From Oligoflexia bacterium (GTDB lineage: Bacteria; Bdellovibrionota; UBA1018), in assembly GCA_031292385.1 (NCBI GenBank), contig JARLHE010000051.1:61419-125418 (forward strand): 64,000 nucleotides of DNA, read 5' to 3'. How positions within the stretch are numbered: position 1 is the stretch's first letter; every line of letters begins with the position of its first letter. A program made the position numbers and the translations under genes. Shown piece after piece: positions 31,667-41,690 of this stretch. The notes under the pieces are model-generated. The model did not search any database. It was not told the origin of the DNA and was given only the letters and a program-made list of their open reading frames with translations.

Positions 31667-32129
31667 ATTATTTTCGCCCTCGGATGAAAGTCCGGGGGCA
31701 AATCATTAAATTCACAAACAATAGAATCAACAAGTTATCCGGGTCGGCTCGGTTTGAATGTCATCGAATATCATCGACTGTCATCCATGTTGGTGGGATT
31801 TTGGTGGGCATCTGGTGGGGCTGAGTTTTTACGCCAGCTTGATTTCAATGGTTCTTCGGTTCTTCTCGGTTCGTAGTGGGTCTTTTCAAAAAGCTTATCA
31901 AGAACATGCGTGTAGAAGCTGGATCCGATAGTTCTCGGGGTTTCTATACCCATAAGCCCTTCTTTTCAAAGCAGAAGCTTTGCAGTTAAATCCTTCGAGT
32001 TTCGCGTCCTTCTCGACCCATAGGCTTGTCGTTGCTTTGCCAATGATAAAGAAATTTGATTACGCGATTTTTCTCTAAGCTTCGTCATTTCGTGGCAGTA
32101 TAGTGGTCCAAAAGAAAGAGGAGCGCGTT
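31667..32129. other. Gene-free stretch after tRNA-His with short repeats
   Basis: A GC-rich stem (GCCCTCGGA at 31676-31684, TCCGGGGGC at 31691-31699, one mismatch) follows the tRNA and may end its transcript. Between about 31793 and 31820 the sequence TGGTGGG appears three times in 30 nt. Short repeats of GGTTCTTC follow at about 31850. No open frame here is convincing. Such leftovers are often seen where an element once used a tRNA as its integration site, but no integrase remains. Confidence 0.4.
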
Positions 32130-32513
32130 ATGACCCCTTACGTGGTTTGGTTGGACTTAGGTGAAGCTAAAATTTTCAAACTGATCCCGAATGAAACGGA
32201 AAAAAAGCGAATGCGCCTTCATGGGCATAAGCATTTCAAACATCCTTTTGGAAAGCATGAGGCGCACCACCACCCCGATACCAACCGGTTCTTTGGCGAG
32301 ATCTGCGAAGAATTGAAGGACGCCTCCGAACTCCTCATCATCGGGCCGGGCGAAGGAAAGACCCTCTTCAAGGGTTATCTCGAGAAGCACTTTAAATCCG
32401 GTCTTGCGACCAAGGTGATTGGCCTCGAAACCGTGGACCATCCCACCGAGAACCAGGTTCTCGAGCGAGCGAGGAATTTCTTCAAAGCTTACGACCTTTA
32501 TCATGGAGAATAG
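32130..32513 (+). CDS. eRF1-domain-3-like 'translational machinery' protein
   Basis: This small cytoplasmic protein is 127 residues with the fold of the third domain of peptide-release factor eRF1. Family features are PYVVWLDLGEAKIFKL near the start, His-rich KHFKHPFGKHEAHHHPD, then ASELLIIGPGEGKTLFKGYLEKH and VIGLETVDHPTENQVLERARNFF. Bacterial members are stand-alone and of unsettled function, perhaps ribosome rescue or stress. A strong GAGGAG precedes the ATG at 32130, so the longer frame from 32103 is not used. Confidence 0.75.
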   Translation: MTPYVVWLDLGEAKIFKLIPNETEKKRMRLHGHKHFKHPFGKHEAHHHPDTNRFFGEICEELKDASELLIIGPGEGKTLFKGYLEKHFKSGLATKVIGLETVDHPTENQVLERARNFFKAYDLYHGE

Positions 32514-32546
32514 CGGCCAACCGCATGAGCCGCGACTTCCGCTGGA

Positions 32547-33023
32547 TCAAGGGGCTCTATAGGCCCGCACGTACTTCACGCCCATGACGGAGGGACTGGT
32601 CGTCTGACTTGTGTTCCAGCCGCCGCCGATGCCGAGATCGACGAGCATATAGTACGGGGTATTCATCACTGACAGCGTCGGGTGCTGCCAGACTTGGACG
32701 CCGTCGAAATAGAACGTCATCGTGCTCGCGGTCCAGAGCATGCCGTACGTGTGGTAGCCACTGAGAGTATTCGCATTGACCGTCGGGCAGCCCTGGGCGC
32801 TATTCGGCGTATTCGACCAGTCATGCAGGTTCGCACAGTAGGCGTTGTTGAATTGCGTGTAGGCCTCAATGATGTCGATCTCACCTTCACCCTGAGATTG
32901 GTTGGCGGGGAGCATCCAGAACGCAGGCCAGGTACCCGGGTCAGACGGGAAACTCGCGGCCATTTCAAAGTAGCCGTACTGCTGGCTGAAGCCGTTATGG
33001 CTACTATCGACAGTCGCCATCAC
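32547..33023 (-). pseudogene. 5'-truncated GH16 beta-glucanase gene
   Basis: The remaining 158 residues are the core and end of a family 16 glycoside hydrolase (laminarinase/lichenase). The catalytic motif GEIDIIEAY (ExDxxE) is intact, as are FSQQYGYFEMAASFP, TWPAFWMLP, SGYHTYGMLW and YFDGVQVWQHPT. The usual signal peptide and first 70-90 residues are absent: an in-frame TAA lies 5 codons before the first Met. The missing part should hold several beta strands, so activity is doubtful. The break lies 22 nt from the end of the kinase gene upstream, suggesting a deletion or insertion joint there. Confidence 0.7.
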
Positions 33024-33044
33024 ACCGTAATTTTACCTTTGCTT

Positions 33045-36000
33045 TTACTTTTTCTTAACCAATCGCGCGATCGCGCGACCGAACTCCTCGCTATCGAAGG
33101 GTTTGGCCATGTGTTCCTGGAATCCTGCCGCTATCGCGCGGGCAACGTCATGTTGAGCGGCATATGCGCTCAATGCCATGGCCGGAACGCGGCCGCCCTG
33201 CTCGGGTGGGAGAGCGCGGAGCTTTTGAAGCAAAGAGTAACCATCCTCCAAAGGCATTGCGATATCGCTGACGACCACGTCAGGTCGAAACCGCTCGAAA
33301 GCGATCATTGCATCGTGAGCCGAGCTGCTTTGAATCGGCTCTCCGCCGAAAGATCGCACGATCTCAACGAGAGATTCCAGAGAGCTCGGCTCGTCATCAA
33401 CGACAAGAACCCGCACCCCGGAAAGATCAGGCGGGACGGATTTGGCGATCCGTTTTTCTCCATCCAGCGAAGCGGCTTCCCTAAGCGCTTCGCTGGCCAG
33501 CGGGAGAGATACGCTGAACGTCGCGCCTTGGTCCCGCCCGGGACTTTCGGCTTTAACACTGCCGCCGTGAGAGTTGACCAAGTCACGCACCAGAGCCAGC
33601 CCGATCCCAAGCCCGCCATGTACGCGCGTGCTCGTGCTGTCTTGTTGGCTGAATCGGGTAAAAAGATTGGGGAGAAAAGCCGGATCGATGCCTTTACCAT
33701 GATCGACAACGCGGATTGAAACAAGATCGCGGCCATGATCCTGGATTTTCTCGATGTGGACCTCGATTTTACTCCCTTCCGGAGAGAACTTGATCGAGTT
33801 CGTGAGCAGGTTCCAGATGACTTGCTGGAGCCTCGCCGGATCGCCTCGGACCCGTCCGATTTCGTGGCCGTCCAAAATATCAATTGAGATCCCCTTCTCA
33901 TCGGCCAAAAGACGAACCGATTGGACGGCCGCCCGTACGATTTCATCGGGCGCAACCTCCGCCAGAGCGAGCGCGAGTTTTCCTGTTTGAATTCGTGATA
34001 TATCCAGTAGATCGTTAATCAACTGGGCTTGAGCCCGCGCGCTTTTGTCGATCGTATCCAAACCGCGCTGGAGTTTCTCCGGGCTTACGGGACCTTTCTT
34101 CAAAAGCTGTGACCAGCTGTATATCGCCGTCAGGGGTGTACGGAGCTCATGGGACAAAGTCGCGAGAAAAACATCCTTGGCTTCGTTGGCGTGCTCGGCG
34201 TCCGCTTTGGCACGCGCGGCAACGCGCTCGAGAGTCCTGCGCTCGGTGATGTCTTCGATCGATAGCAGCATCGCTTTGGGCATCGCGTCCTGCCACCTGA
34301 TTCGCTGGGCATTGATGCACATGATTCGGCGGCCCACCCCGGGAAAGTCGTGTTCGATCTCAAAGTCCTTCAGTTCCCGGTCTTCAACGATCACGCCCAC
34401 CAAGAGACGTCGAAGACGAGGATTTTTCCAGGCCCCGGCCCCGAGAACCCCGATCAAATCCAATCCAACCTCCTTTTCGGGCGCAACGGCAAACTTCCGG
34501 CTGAACCCTTGGTTGATCGACAGAATACGTAACTTCTCATCAAGAACCACCAGCGGCAATGGCAGCGTGTCGGCGACGGAGGTCGCGTATCTCAGCGCGC
34601 TTTGACTCTCGAACAGACGGTCTTTGAGAAGAGTGATATCGATCAACGAAATGACTGCCCCATCGATTCTGTTATCCGTCGTCTTGTAAGGACGAACTTG
34701 GAGCCGAAAGATGTGACCCTCGCGGGTATGGACTTCCTGCTCTTTGACCGTGATGGTTTCTATCACTTCGGAGACGAGGGGCTGCAGATCAGGTTGATCA
34801 AAACCAGGCCGGATATCCCCAATGGGACGCCCGACATCGGCAGGGAGAAGATTCAAAAGCTTCCCAGCCGTGGGGGTGAAGCGCCGGATTCGTCCGTCGA
34901 CACCCACCATGACAATCGGGAAGTCGACAGCCCCTAGAAGATTGACGAGATCATTATTAAGCCGGTTGAGATCGCTATTGCGATTCTGCAACTCGTCGTT
35001 GACGGTCGTAAGCTCCTCGTTCGTGCTTTGCAGCTCTTCTTTGGCGGTTTCCAGCTCCTCGTTGGTGCTCTGCAGCTCTTCATTGGTGCTTTGCAGCTCT
35101 TCGTTCGCGGACGTGATCTCTTCCTGGGTGGACTCAAACTCTTCCACCAACGTTCGTTGATAGACTTTACCTTCGGAAATTTGCCTATCGAGCTCCGCGA
35201 TCCTCCGATCTTTCAATTCAAGGAGCCTCTTTGTGGCTCCCTTGACGCGTTTGCGGGTTCCTGCAAGTTCGATAGCCTCGGCCTTGAGCATTACATGGGC
35301 CGGTTCGAAGAGAATCCAAAAGTGACGATCTCTGTTCCCGGATTCGGCCTTGAGGGGAATGACGCTGATATTGAGAAAGTGAACTTGATTTCCATCATGG
35401 ATGCTCAGGTCCTCCTTCCTGACGGCACTGCTTTGTTTTTTCGCGGCCTGGATCATCATGCGGAGATCCGAAACCAGTTCTTGCCTTGCCATCTTGAACA
35501 GATTGAGGCTTGCCTGCCCCGGCGTTAGTTTGAGGTAAGGGGCTGTTTCTCCACGAACGAGGACGATTTCCATGCCGTTATTGACCAGTACGCCGGGCGG
35601 CGCGTACTGCGAAATCAGCGCTTGGTCGGCTTCCCGCTGAAAGTCGCGCACCTGCATGTCATTTCGTGACACCGCTGCCGCGGGCTGCGGCGTTTCCGGC
35701 GTGTAAGTACTGGCACCGAACTGCGCACGCGGTTGAGGGGGCGCTGGGCTACGGAGATAGAACTTCTTGGCTTTGTCAGTGACTCGAAAAAGCGTGGAGA
35801 GGTTGCCCACCGATTCCGAGCGGCCGAGCCAGAGAAAACCGTCGGGATTCAGCGCGTAATGCAGAATCGGAAGCACGTGCTTTTGCAAGGCGGAGTCGAA
35901 GTAGATCAGAAGATTGCGGCAGCAGATGAGATCGACCTTGGAGAAGGGAGGATCGCTGGTCACGTCGTGCCTCGAGAAGAGGCACATATCCCGGATGCGC

Positions 36001-37208
36001 TTGGAGATCTTGTACCCAGTCTCCGTTTTTTCGAAAAATCGACTCAACCGTTCCGGAGAGACGTTCTTTCGAATGCTTTCCGGATATACGCCCGCGCGGG
36101 CCTTTTGAAGGGCCGATTCGCTGATGTCGGTGGCAAAGATCTGTATCGTGGCTTTCTGGGCTTCGTCCCCCATGACTTCCAGCAGGGATATCGCGACGGA
36201 ATAGGCTTCTTCCCCGGTGGCACAACCCACAACCCAGATCCGAATGGGCGCGCCGGCTGGCTTGTGCTTCATGATTTTCGAGAGGACCTGTTTCTTGAGG
36301 GCGGCGAAAATATCCGGATCACGGAAGAATTCCGTCACGTTAATCAGAATGTCGGCAAAGAGGGCTCGAATCTCCTGTGGATTGGACTGTAACAGGCTAA
36401 AGTAATCTTCAAGCTTCTTGCTTTTTTGAATCACCATTCTTCGCGCGATGCGCCTTTTGATGGTTGATGGCTTATAGTGACTGAAGTCCACGTGAGACTG
36501 GTTGCGAAGCAGGGCGAAGATCTTGGTCAGGCTGTCGCCTTGGATTTGACTCGGAATTTTGGCGGAAGGAAGATTGACCTTGCTCGGGCGAGTCAAGAGA
36601 GGATGACGCGCGAGGCGGCTAAGCTCTTCAGCGATCTTTTGAGGCGTCAGGACTAAATCCACGGCGCCGGACGCAATGGCGCTGTGAGGCATTCCGTCGT
36701 ATTTGGCCGAGATCGGGTCCTGAACGAACGCCAAGCCGCCTTCCGCCTTGATGGCCTCAAGCCCTTGGGTGCCGTCCGCGCCGGTACCCGAGAGAACGAT
36801 GCCGATCGCCTTGTTCTTCTGGTCTTGCGCGAGCGATTGAAAAAAATAATCGACGGCCATGTGGGTCCCACGAGTTTCGGTGCGAGGCATTAGGCTCAAG
36901 ACACCGTGAAGGATTGCCAGATTGTGGTTAGGCGGGATGATATACACGTGGTTGGCTTGGACCGTAATGCCGTCCTCGATTTCCTCGACCGGCATCCGGG
37001 TGATTCTCGACAGGATCTCGGCGCTCAGGCTTTCGTGAGACGGGTCCAAATGTTGAACGACAACGAGCGCAATGCCGGTATTGGGCGGGAGTTGAGCGAG
37101 CAATTGACTGATGGCTTCCAACCCGCCGGCAGACGCCCCGATCCCGACAATCGGAAACTGTTTAGGAGTCTTCGGCTGACGCTTCAGTGATTTTCTGCCA
37201 TTCGGCAT
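33045..37208 (-). CDS. CheB-CheR-PAS hybrid histidine kinase with receiver domain
   Basis: A multi-domain signalling protein of about 1387 residues. In order it has: a CheB methylesterase domain (GIGASAGGLEA, VVVQHLDPSHES, LSGTGADGTQGL; about 15-200), a CheR methyltransferase domain (KPSTIKRRIARRM, VVGCATGEEAYSVA, CRNLLIYFD; about 225-490), and a coiled coil of repeated NEELQSTNEEL (about 645-720). Then come PAS domains (about 730-985), a HisKA domain with the phospho-His in LATLSHELRTPL, an HATPase domain (NLLTNSIKF, GLGIGLALV), and a receiver with Asp in VVSDIAM. AAGGAGG is 4 nt before the ATG at 37208. It probably senses redox or light through its PAS units; methylation targets are unknown. 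Confidence 0.9.
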   Translation of the reverse strand: MPNGRKSLKRQPKTPKQFPIVGIGASAGGLEAISQLLAQLPPNTGIALVVVQHLDPSHESLSAEILSRITRMPVEEIEDGITVQANHVYIIPPNHNLAILHGVLSLMPRTETRGTHMAVDYFFQSLAQDQKNKAIGIVLSGTGADGTQGLEAIKAEGGLAFVQDPISAKYDGMPHSAIASGAVDLVLTPQKIAEELSRLARHPLLTRPSKVNLPSAKIPSQIQGDSLTKIFALLRNQSHVDFSHYKPSTIKRRIARRMVIQKSKKLEDYFSLLQSNPQEIRALFADILINVTEFFRDPDIFAALKKQVLSKIMKHKPAGAPIRIWVVGCATGEEAYSVAISLLEVMGDEAQKATIQIFATDISESALQKARAGVYPESIRKNVSPERLSRFFEKTETGYKISKRIRDMCLFSRHDVTSDPPFSKVDLICCRNLLIYFDSALQKHVLPILHYALNPDGFLWLGRSESVGNLSTLFRVTDKAKKFYLRSPAPPQPRAQFGASTYTPETPQPAAAVSRNDMQVRDFQREADQALISQYAPPGVLVNNGMEIVLVRGETAPYLKLTPGQASLNLFKMARQELVSDLRMMIQAAKKQSSAVRKEDLSIHDGNQVHFLNISVIPLKAESGNRDRHFWILFEPAHVMLKAEAIELAGTRKRVKGATKRLLELKDRRIAELDRQISEGKVYQRTLVEEFESTQEEITSANEELQSTNEELQSTNEELETAKEELQSTNEELTTVNDELQNRNSDLNRLNNDLVNLLGAVDFPIVMVGVDGRIRRFTPTAGKLLNLLPADVGRPIGDIRPGFDQPDLQPLVSEVIETITVKEQEVHTREGHIFRLQVRPYKTTDNRIDGAVISLIDITLLKDRLFESQSALRYATSVADTLPLPLVVLDEKLRILSINQGFSRKFAVAPEKEVGLDLIGVLGAGAWKNPRLRRLLVGVIVEDRELKDFEIEHDFPGVGRRIMCINAQRIRWQDAMPKAMLLSIEDITERRTLERVAARAKADAEHANEAKDVFLATLSHELRTPLTAIYSWSQLLKKGPVSPEKLQRGLDTIDKSARAQAQLINDLLDISRIQTGKLALALAEVAPDEIVRAAVQSVRLLADEKGISIDILDGHEIGRVRGDPARLQQVIWNLLTNSIKFSPEGSKIEVHIEKIQDHGRDLVSIRVVDHGKGIDPAFLPNLFTRFSQQDSTSTRVHGGLGIGLALVRDLVNSHGGSVKAESPGRDQGATFSVSLPLASEALREAASLDGEKRIAKSVPPDLSGVRVLVVDDEPSSLESLVEIVRSFGGEPIQSSSAHDAMIAFERFRPDVVVSDIAMPLEDGYSLLQKLRALPPEQGGRVPAMALSAYAAQHDVARAIAAGFQEHMAKPFDSEEFGRAIARLVKKK

Positions 37209-37269
37209 TACGCCTCCTTGAAAGCGAGCCAACGATCCGCCATTGGTTCCTTTCTAGCAAGCGATTAAC

Positions 37270-39819
37270 TTAAAATCCTCTGCCATGGCCCCCGGCATAC
37301 CGCCTCACCAAAGGACGCTTAACCGCTTCGACCAGCAGCAAATAGACAACCGTCATCGCAATCAGAAAGGCGAAGTACGTGCCTGGAAGAGGAGTGAAGC
37401 CGAGTGGCCTCGCGAGCGGTGTATAGGGAAGCAGGACGCCGACGGCCACCATCAGAAGCGTGGTAACCGTGAGTAAGCGGCTGGGGCGGCTGCGCAGCGG
37501 GTTTCCGGCGGTCCGGATAATAAACAGAACCAGGGTCTGCGTGGCGAGTGACTCCACGAACCAGCCCGTGTGAAAGAGGACCTCCCCTGCATGGAAGGTG
37601 CGCAACAGGATAAAGAAAGTCAGGAAGTCGAAGATCGAACTGATCGGCCCGATGAAGACCATGTATTTCCTGATCAGTCCGATATCCCAGTGGTGCGGCT
37701 TTCTGGTAAAACTCGCGTCCACGTTGTCGGTCGGGATGGTGATCTGGGAGAGATCGTAAAGGAAGTTGTTGAGCAGGATCTGCGAGGGCAACATGGGCAG
37801 AAAAGGAAGAAAGACGTAGGCACCCGCCATGCTGAACATGTTGCCGAAGTTCGAGCTGGTGCCCATCAAAAGATACTTCATCACGTTTCCGAAGGCTTTG
37901 CGTCCCTCCAAAATACCGCTGTGTAAGACCTGAAGGCTTTGCTCAAGCAGGATGATGGAAGCGGAATCCTTCGCGACATCAACGCCCGTGGCGACCGAAA
38001 TGCCGACGTCGGCCGCGTGCAACGAGGGCGCATCATTGATGCCATCGCCCAGGTAGCCCACCACGTGCTTGCGGCTCTTGAGCGCCATGATGATCCGGCT
38101 TTTTTGCGCGGGCGCCACGCGTGCAAAAATATTTACGTGTTCCACGACATGGGCAAGCGCGGCATCGGACATTTGGTCCATTTCGGTTCCAAGGACGATC
38201 CTCCTGCTCTCCAACCCGACCTTTTCACACACGTGACGGGTGACCAGCTCGTTGTCGCCGGTCAGGATTTTCACGTTGACTCCGTCCTTTCTGAGAGCGC
38301 GCAAAACCTGCTCGACATCCGCCTTTGGGGGATCGGCAAAGGTGAGAAAGCCAAGGATCGCCATGGATTGCTCGGATGTCTTTCGATAATTCGCTTCTTG
38401 AGTGACCACGCGATAGGCCGCGGCGAGAACTCGGTACCCCTGAGCGCTCAGCTCCTGGTACATCTTCACGATCTGGGCGCGCTTCTCGTCATCCAGAGGC
38501 TTCATTTCGCCGTTCATTTCATAGGTGGACGAAAGAGAAAGCACGCTCTCCGGCGCTCCCTTGGTGATCAGCAAGAGCTCGTCTCCGTGCTTCACGACGA
38601 CCGAGAGGCAGCGTCGTTCGAAATCGAACGGAATCTCGCCGACCTTGCTGTACCCATCGACGTCCACGACGCCGGGCCGTTGCAGGATAGCGCTATCGAG
38701 AGGGCTTTTGATCCCGCTCTGATACCGGCTGTTCAGGTAGCCAAAGAGCAGAACACGGACGGAATCCTGGCCGCTCAGGTCGAGATACGCTTCGAGCCGA
38801 GTTTCGCCGCTCGTGAGAGTGCCCGTCTTATCGCTGCACAGAACATCGATGCTACCGAAGTTCTGGATCGACTCCAGATGCTTCACGATCACCTTTTGTT
38901 TCGCCATGCGAAGAGCCCCCTGCCCCAGGGTCACCGTCGTGATCATGGGCAGGAACTCCGGCGTAAGACCGACGGCGAGCGCGACCGCGAATAGAACCGT
39001 CTCGAGAGTCCGGTGATTGCCGAAAACGCCCACTAAAATGATAAAGAGAACGAGGAAGAACACGGTTTGAACAATCAGCCGGCTAAAACCGTACATGCCG
39101 CGCTCGAATTCGGTTACCGGGGGACGGCTGGCGAGACGCTCGGCGATATCGCCGAACTCGGTGTCTTTGCCGGTCGCGGTGATGATCGCCGTAGCCGTGC
39201 CGCTCACGACCGAGGTGCCGAGAAAAGCGCAATTATGCAACTCGGCGAAGTTTTCGGTCGGGACCACGAGGTCATCTGCCGATTTCTCGACCGGCAACGA
39301 TTCGCCAGTAAGGGCAGCCTGTTGGACATGTAGATCCGTCGCCTCCACCAAGCGCGCGTCAGCGGGAACCATATCTCCCGCAATGAGGCGGATGATGTCG
39401 CCGGGAACCAAATCACGCCGTGAAATCTCAAGCCATTGGCCGTCCCGAAGCGCGGTGGCCGTAGGCGCCACCCCGGCCCGCAGTTTTTCAACGGCGCTCT
39501 GCGACCGATACGTCTGGACAAAGTTAAGAATACTGCTGAGCAGAACGATGCAGAGAATAATGCCGGCATTGACCCGGTCCCCGAGGACCACGGAGACAAT
39601 ACAGGCGAGAATCAGGATCGCCACCAGCGGATTCAAAAACAAACGAAAAAACTGGGCGATACCTGAACTGCGCTTGACGCCGGACGTATCGTTCGGACCA
39701 TATTGACTCCGCCGCTTAAGCGCCTCATCGCCTGTGAGCCCCTGTTTGTTGCTCTGGAGACGCTCTAACAGGCTTTTCAGCGGCAGAGTATTCGTCGCTG
39801 CTTTCGTTCCCGGCCTCAC
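37270..39819 (-). CDS. mgtA: P-type ATPase, MgtA-like magnesium importer
   Basis: Ten-helix P-type ATPase (type IIIB) that imports Mg2+ driven by ATP. The phosphorylation site is LCSDKTGTLTSGE, with TGES in QQAALTGESLPVEK, KGAPE in ITKGAPESVL, and GDGINDAPSLHAADVGISV. The N-terminal cation-ATPase domain (LQSNKQGLTGDEALKRRSQYGPN) and C-terminal membrane domain are complete at 849 residues. The start is a GTG at 39819, about 10 nt after the stop of the acyl-CoA ligase gene, so the two are probably co-transcribed. Ca2+-type ATPases share motifs, but the sequence is closest to MgtA/MgtB. Confidence 0.85.
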   Translation of the reverse strand: MRPGTKAATNTLPLKSLLERLQSNKQGLTGDEALKRRSQYGPNDTSGVKRSSGIAQFFRLFLNPLVAILILACIVSVVLGDRVNAGIILCIVLLSSILNFVQTYRSQSAVEKLRAGVAPTATALRDGQWLEISRRDLVPGDIIRLIAGDMVPADARLVEATDLHVQQAALTGESLPVEKSADDLVVPTENFAELHNCAFLGTSVVSGTATAIITATGKDTEFGDIAERLASRPPVTEFERGMYGFSRLIVQTVFFLVLFIILVGVFGNHRTLETVLFAVALAVGLTPEFLPMITTVTLGQGALRMAKQKVIVKHLESIQNFGSIDVLCSDKTGTLTSGETRLEAYLDLSGQDSVRVLLFGYLNSRYQSGIKSPLDSAILQRPGVVDVDGYSKVGEIPFDFERRCLSVVVKHGDELLLITKGAPESVLSLSSTYEMNGEMKPLDDEKRAQIVKMYQELSAQGYRVLAAAYRVVTQEANYRKTSEQSMAILGFLTFADPPKADVEQVLRALRKDGVNVKILTGDNELVTRHVCEKVGLESRRIVLGTEMDQMSDAALAHVVEHVNIFARVAPAQKSRIIMALKSRKHVVGYLGDGINDAPSLHAADVGISVATGVDVAKDSASIILLEQSLQVLHSGILEGRKAFGNVMKYLLMGTSSNFGNMFSMAGAYVFLPFLPMLPSQILLNNFLYDLSQITIPTDNVDASFTRKPHHWDIGLIRKYMVFIGPISSIFDFLTFFILLRTFHAGEVLFHTGWFVESLATQTLVLFIIRTAGNPLRSRPSRLLTVTTLLMVAVGVLLPYTPLARPLGFTPLPGTYFAFLIAMTVVYLLLVEAVKRPLVRRYAGGHGRGF

Positions 39820-39829
39820 TGAATCGATC

Positions 39830-41461
39830 TCACGTTTGCGGGAGGCGGTGGTTGATCAGATGTTCACGAAGTTTCGTTTTGAGCATCTTGCCGGTGGCTC
39901 CCATCGGAATGGAATCCAGAAAGACCACGTCATCCGGAATCTGCCACTTCGAGACTTTGCCTTCGTAAAAAGCCAGCAGCTCTTCGCGCGTGACTTCGGC
40001 CCCGGGCCTCTTGACAACGCATATGATCGGCCGCTCATCCCACTTCGGATGCTTGATTCCGATACAAGCCGCCATTTGAACGGAAGGATGCGCCATCGCG
40101 ATGTTCTCGATCTCGATGGAGCTGATCCACTCACCGCCGGATTTGATCATATCTTTGTTTCGATCCGTAATCTGCACGAAGCCGTCTCCGTCGATCGTCG
40201 CGACATCGCCGGTCGGAAACCAGCCGTTGACGAGAGAACTTGAGAGGTCATCCGGACGGAAATACTCGCCCACCACCCAATGCCCGCGGGCCATAAGGCT
40301 TCCGTATGCCTTCCCATCATGAGGCAGCAGTTTGCCCAGCTCGTCGAAGATCTCAAGTTCGATGCCGTAAAGCGCTCGTCCCTGCTTGGCGCGCAGCTTG
40401 ACTTGCTCCTCTGGAGGCAGATTCAACTGGTTGTTCTTGAGCGAACACACGGTACCGATTGGACTGAGCTCGGTCATTCCCCATGCATGGAGCACTTCCA
40501 CCCCAAAGCCTTCTTGAAAGACCTGAATCATCGCCGGAGGACAAGCAGCGCCGCCGACGACGGTTCGATTCAAGGTCGAGAAACGAAGTCCGTTTTGTTT
40601 GACATGCTCCAATAGTCCTTGCCATACGGTGGGTACTCCGGCCGCGAGGGTAACGCCTTCGGACTCCATCAGCTCATAAAGGGATTTTCCATCAAGGCCC
40701 GGGCCGGGAAACACGACTTTACAACCCGCGATCGCCGTACTGTAGGGAAGGCCCCAAGAATTCACGTGAAACATCGGCACAGCAGGAAGGACGGAGTCTC
40801 GCTCTGAAAGCCCGAAGGCATTCGGAAGCGCCGACGCATAGGCGTGAAGGACGGTGGACCGATGCGAGTAGACGACGGCCTTCGGGTGCCCCGTTGTGCC
40901 GCTCGTGTAACACATGCTGGAAGCGGCGTACTCATCGATTTCAGGCCATCGATATTGATCGGAGTGGGAATTGATCCACTCTTCATAGCTGATCAGGCCG
41001 GGAAGATCGTCATCCGTGGGCATCCGATCCGCTTCGCAAAGAACGATCCAATGCTTTACTTTCGGGCACTCTTTGTAAATGGCCTTAACGAGCGGAAGAA
41101 AAGTGGTCTCAAAGCAAACCACCCGATCTTCGGCATGGTTAATGATCCAAGCGATCTGTTCAGGATGAAGTCGAGGGTTGACCGTATGCAAGACTCGACC
41201 GCTCGCGCTGACACCGTAGTAAAGCTCAAGGTGTCGGTAGCCATTCCAAGCAATCGTGCCCACCCGGTCACTGAATGCCAACTGAAAGGCTTCCAATCCG
41301 TTGGCGATTTGCCTAGCGCGTCGGGCAACCGCGGCCCACGTCGTACGATGAAGATCGCCTTCAACCCGCCGTGAGACGATTTCCGCATCACCGTGCTGCC
41401 GCTCGGCGAAATCGATCAAAGAAGAAATCGAAAGCGAATGCCTTTGCATCAGTCCTAGCAT
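39830..41461 (-). CDS. Medium/long-chain acyl-CoA ligase (AMP-forming)
   Basis: Activates a fatty or other carboxylic acid to its CoA thioester via an acyl-adenylate. The AMP-binding motif is [18 protein letters not shown]; others are [33 protein letters not shown] (hinge) and the catalytic Lys in [13 protein letters not shown]. At about 543 residues it is full length. The ATG at 41461 has GAGGAA upstream. It starts an operon with the Mg ATPase. The exact substrate is unclear; the FadD/AlkK branch is the best guess. Confidence 0.85.
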   Translation of the reverse strand: MLGLMQRHSLSISSLIDFAERQHGDAEIVSRRVEGDLHRTTWAAVARRARQIANGLEAFQLAFSDRVGTIAWNGYRHLELYYGVSASGRVLHTVNPRLHPEQIAWIINHAEDRVVCFETTFLPLVKAIYKECPKVKHWIVLCEADRMPTDDDLPGLISYEEWINSHSDQYRWPEIDEYAASSMCYTSGTTGHPKAVVYSHRSTVLHAYASALPNAFGLSERDSVLPAVPMFHVNSWGLPYSTAIAGCKVVFPGPGLDGKSLYELMESEGVTLAAGVPTVWQGLLEHVKQNGLRFSTLNRTVVGGAACPPAMIQVFQEGFGVEVLHAWGMTELSPIGTVCSLKNNQLNLPPEEQVKLRAKQGRALYGIELEIFDELGKLLPHDGKAYGSLMARGHWVVGEYFRPDDLSSSLVNGWFPTGDVATIDGDGFVQITDRNKDMIKSGGEWISSIEIENIAMAHPSVQMAACIGIKHPKWDERPIICVVKRPGAEVTREELLAFYEGKVSKWQIPDDVVFLDSIPMGATGKMLKTKLREHLINHRLPQT

Positions 41462-41610
41462 GAGAGTTCCTCGCTCTTGGGCCAATATATCAGGTTTAGC
41501 TCAATCCAGGGACCGCAGCACGACATCAATTATTACTCAGTTTGCGCTGCCGTCTGCTCCATCGAAAGAGAGGAGGCGCAACCCTTTAAATCAAATAGGA
41601 TTTTATTTAT

Positions 41611-41628
41611 ATCAAAAATCTTTTTGAT
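41611..41628. promoter_or_regulatory. Short palindrome upstream of the efflux operon
   Basis: ATCAAAAA and TTTTTGAT are perfect 8-bp reverse complements around TC. The site lies 63 nt before tolC in an AT-rich leader (41580-41690), a usual place for the operator of a TetR-type repressor such as the one encoded at 45550. No clear -10/-35 pair could be chosen. Confidence 0.4.
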
Positions 41629-41690
41629 TTTAACAAAAAACAATTTTATGCTGTTTTCATCGGCCGCATTCGCTTCAAGGAAAACAGTCT

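Noticed and set aside
31771..31953. 60-codon minus-strand frame after tRNA-His as an integrase remnant
   Set aside because: It has no tyrosine- or serine-recombinase motif and no start signal.
32682..33719. Plus-strand open frame over the GH16 fragment and kinase 3' end
   Set aside because: It crosses two recognisable minus-strand genes and has no family features.
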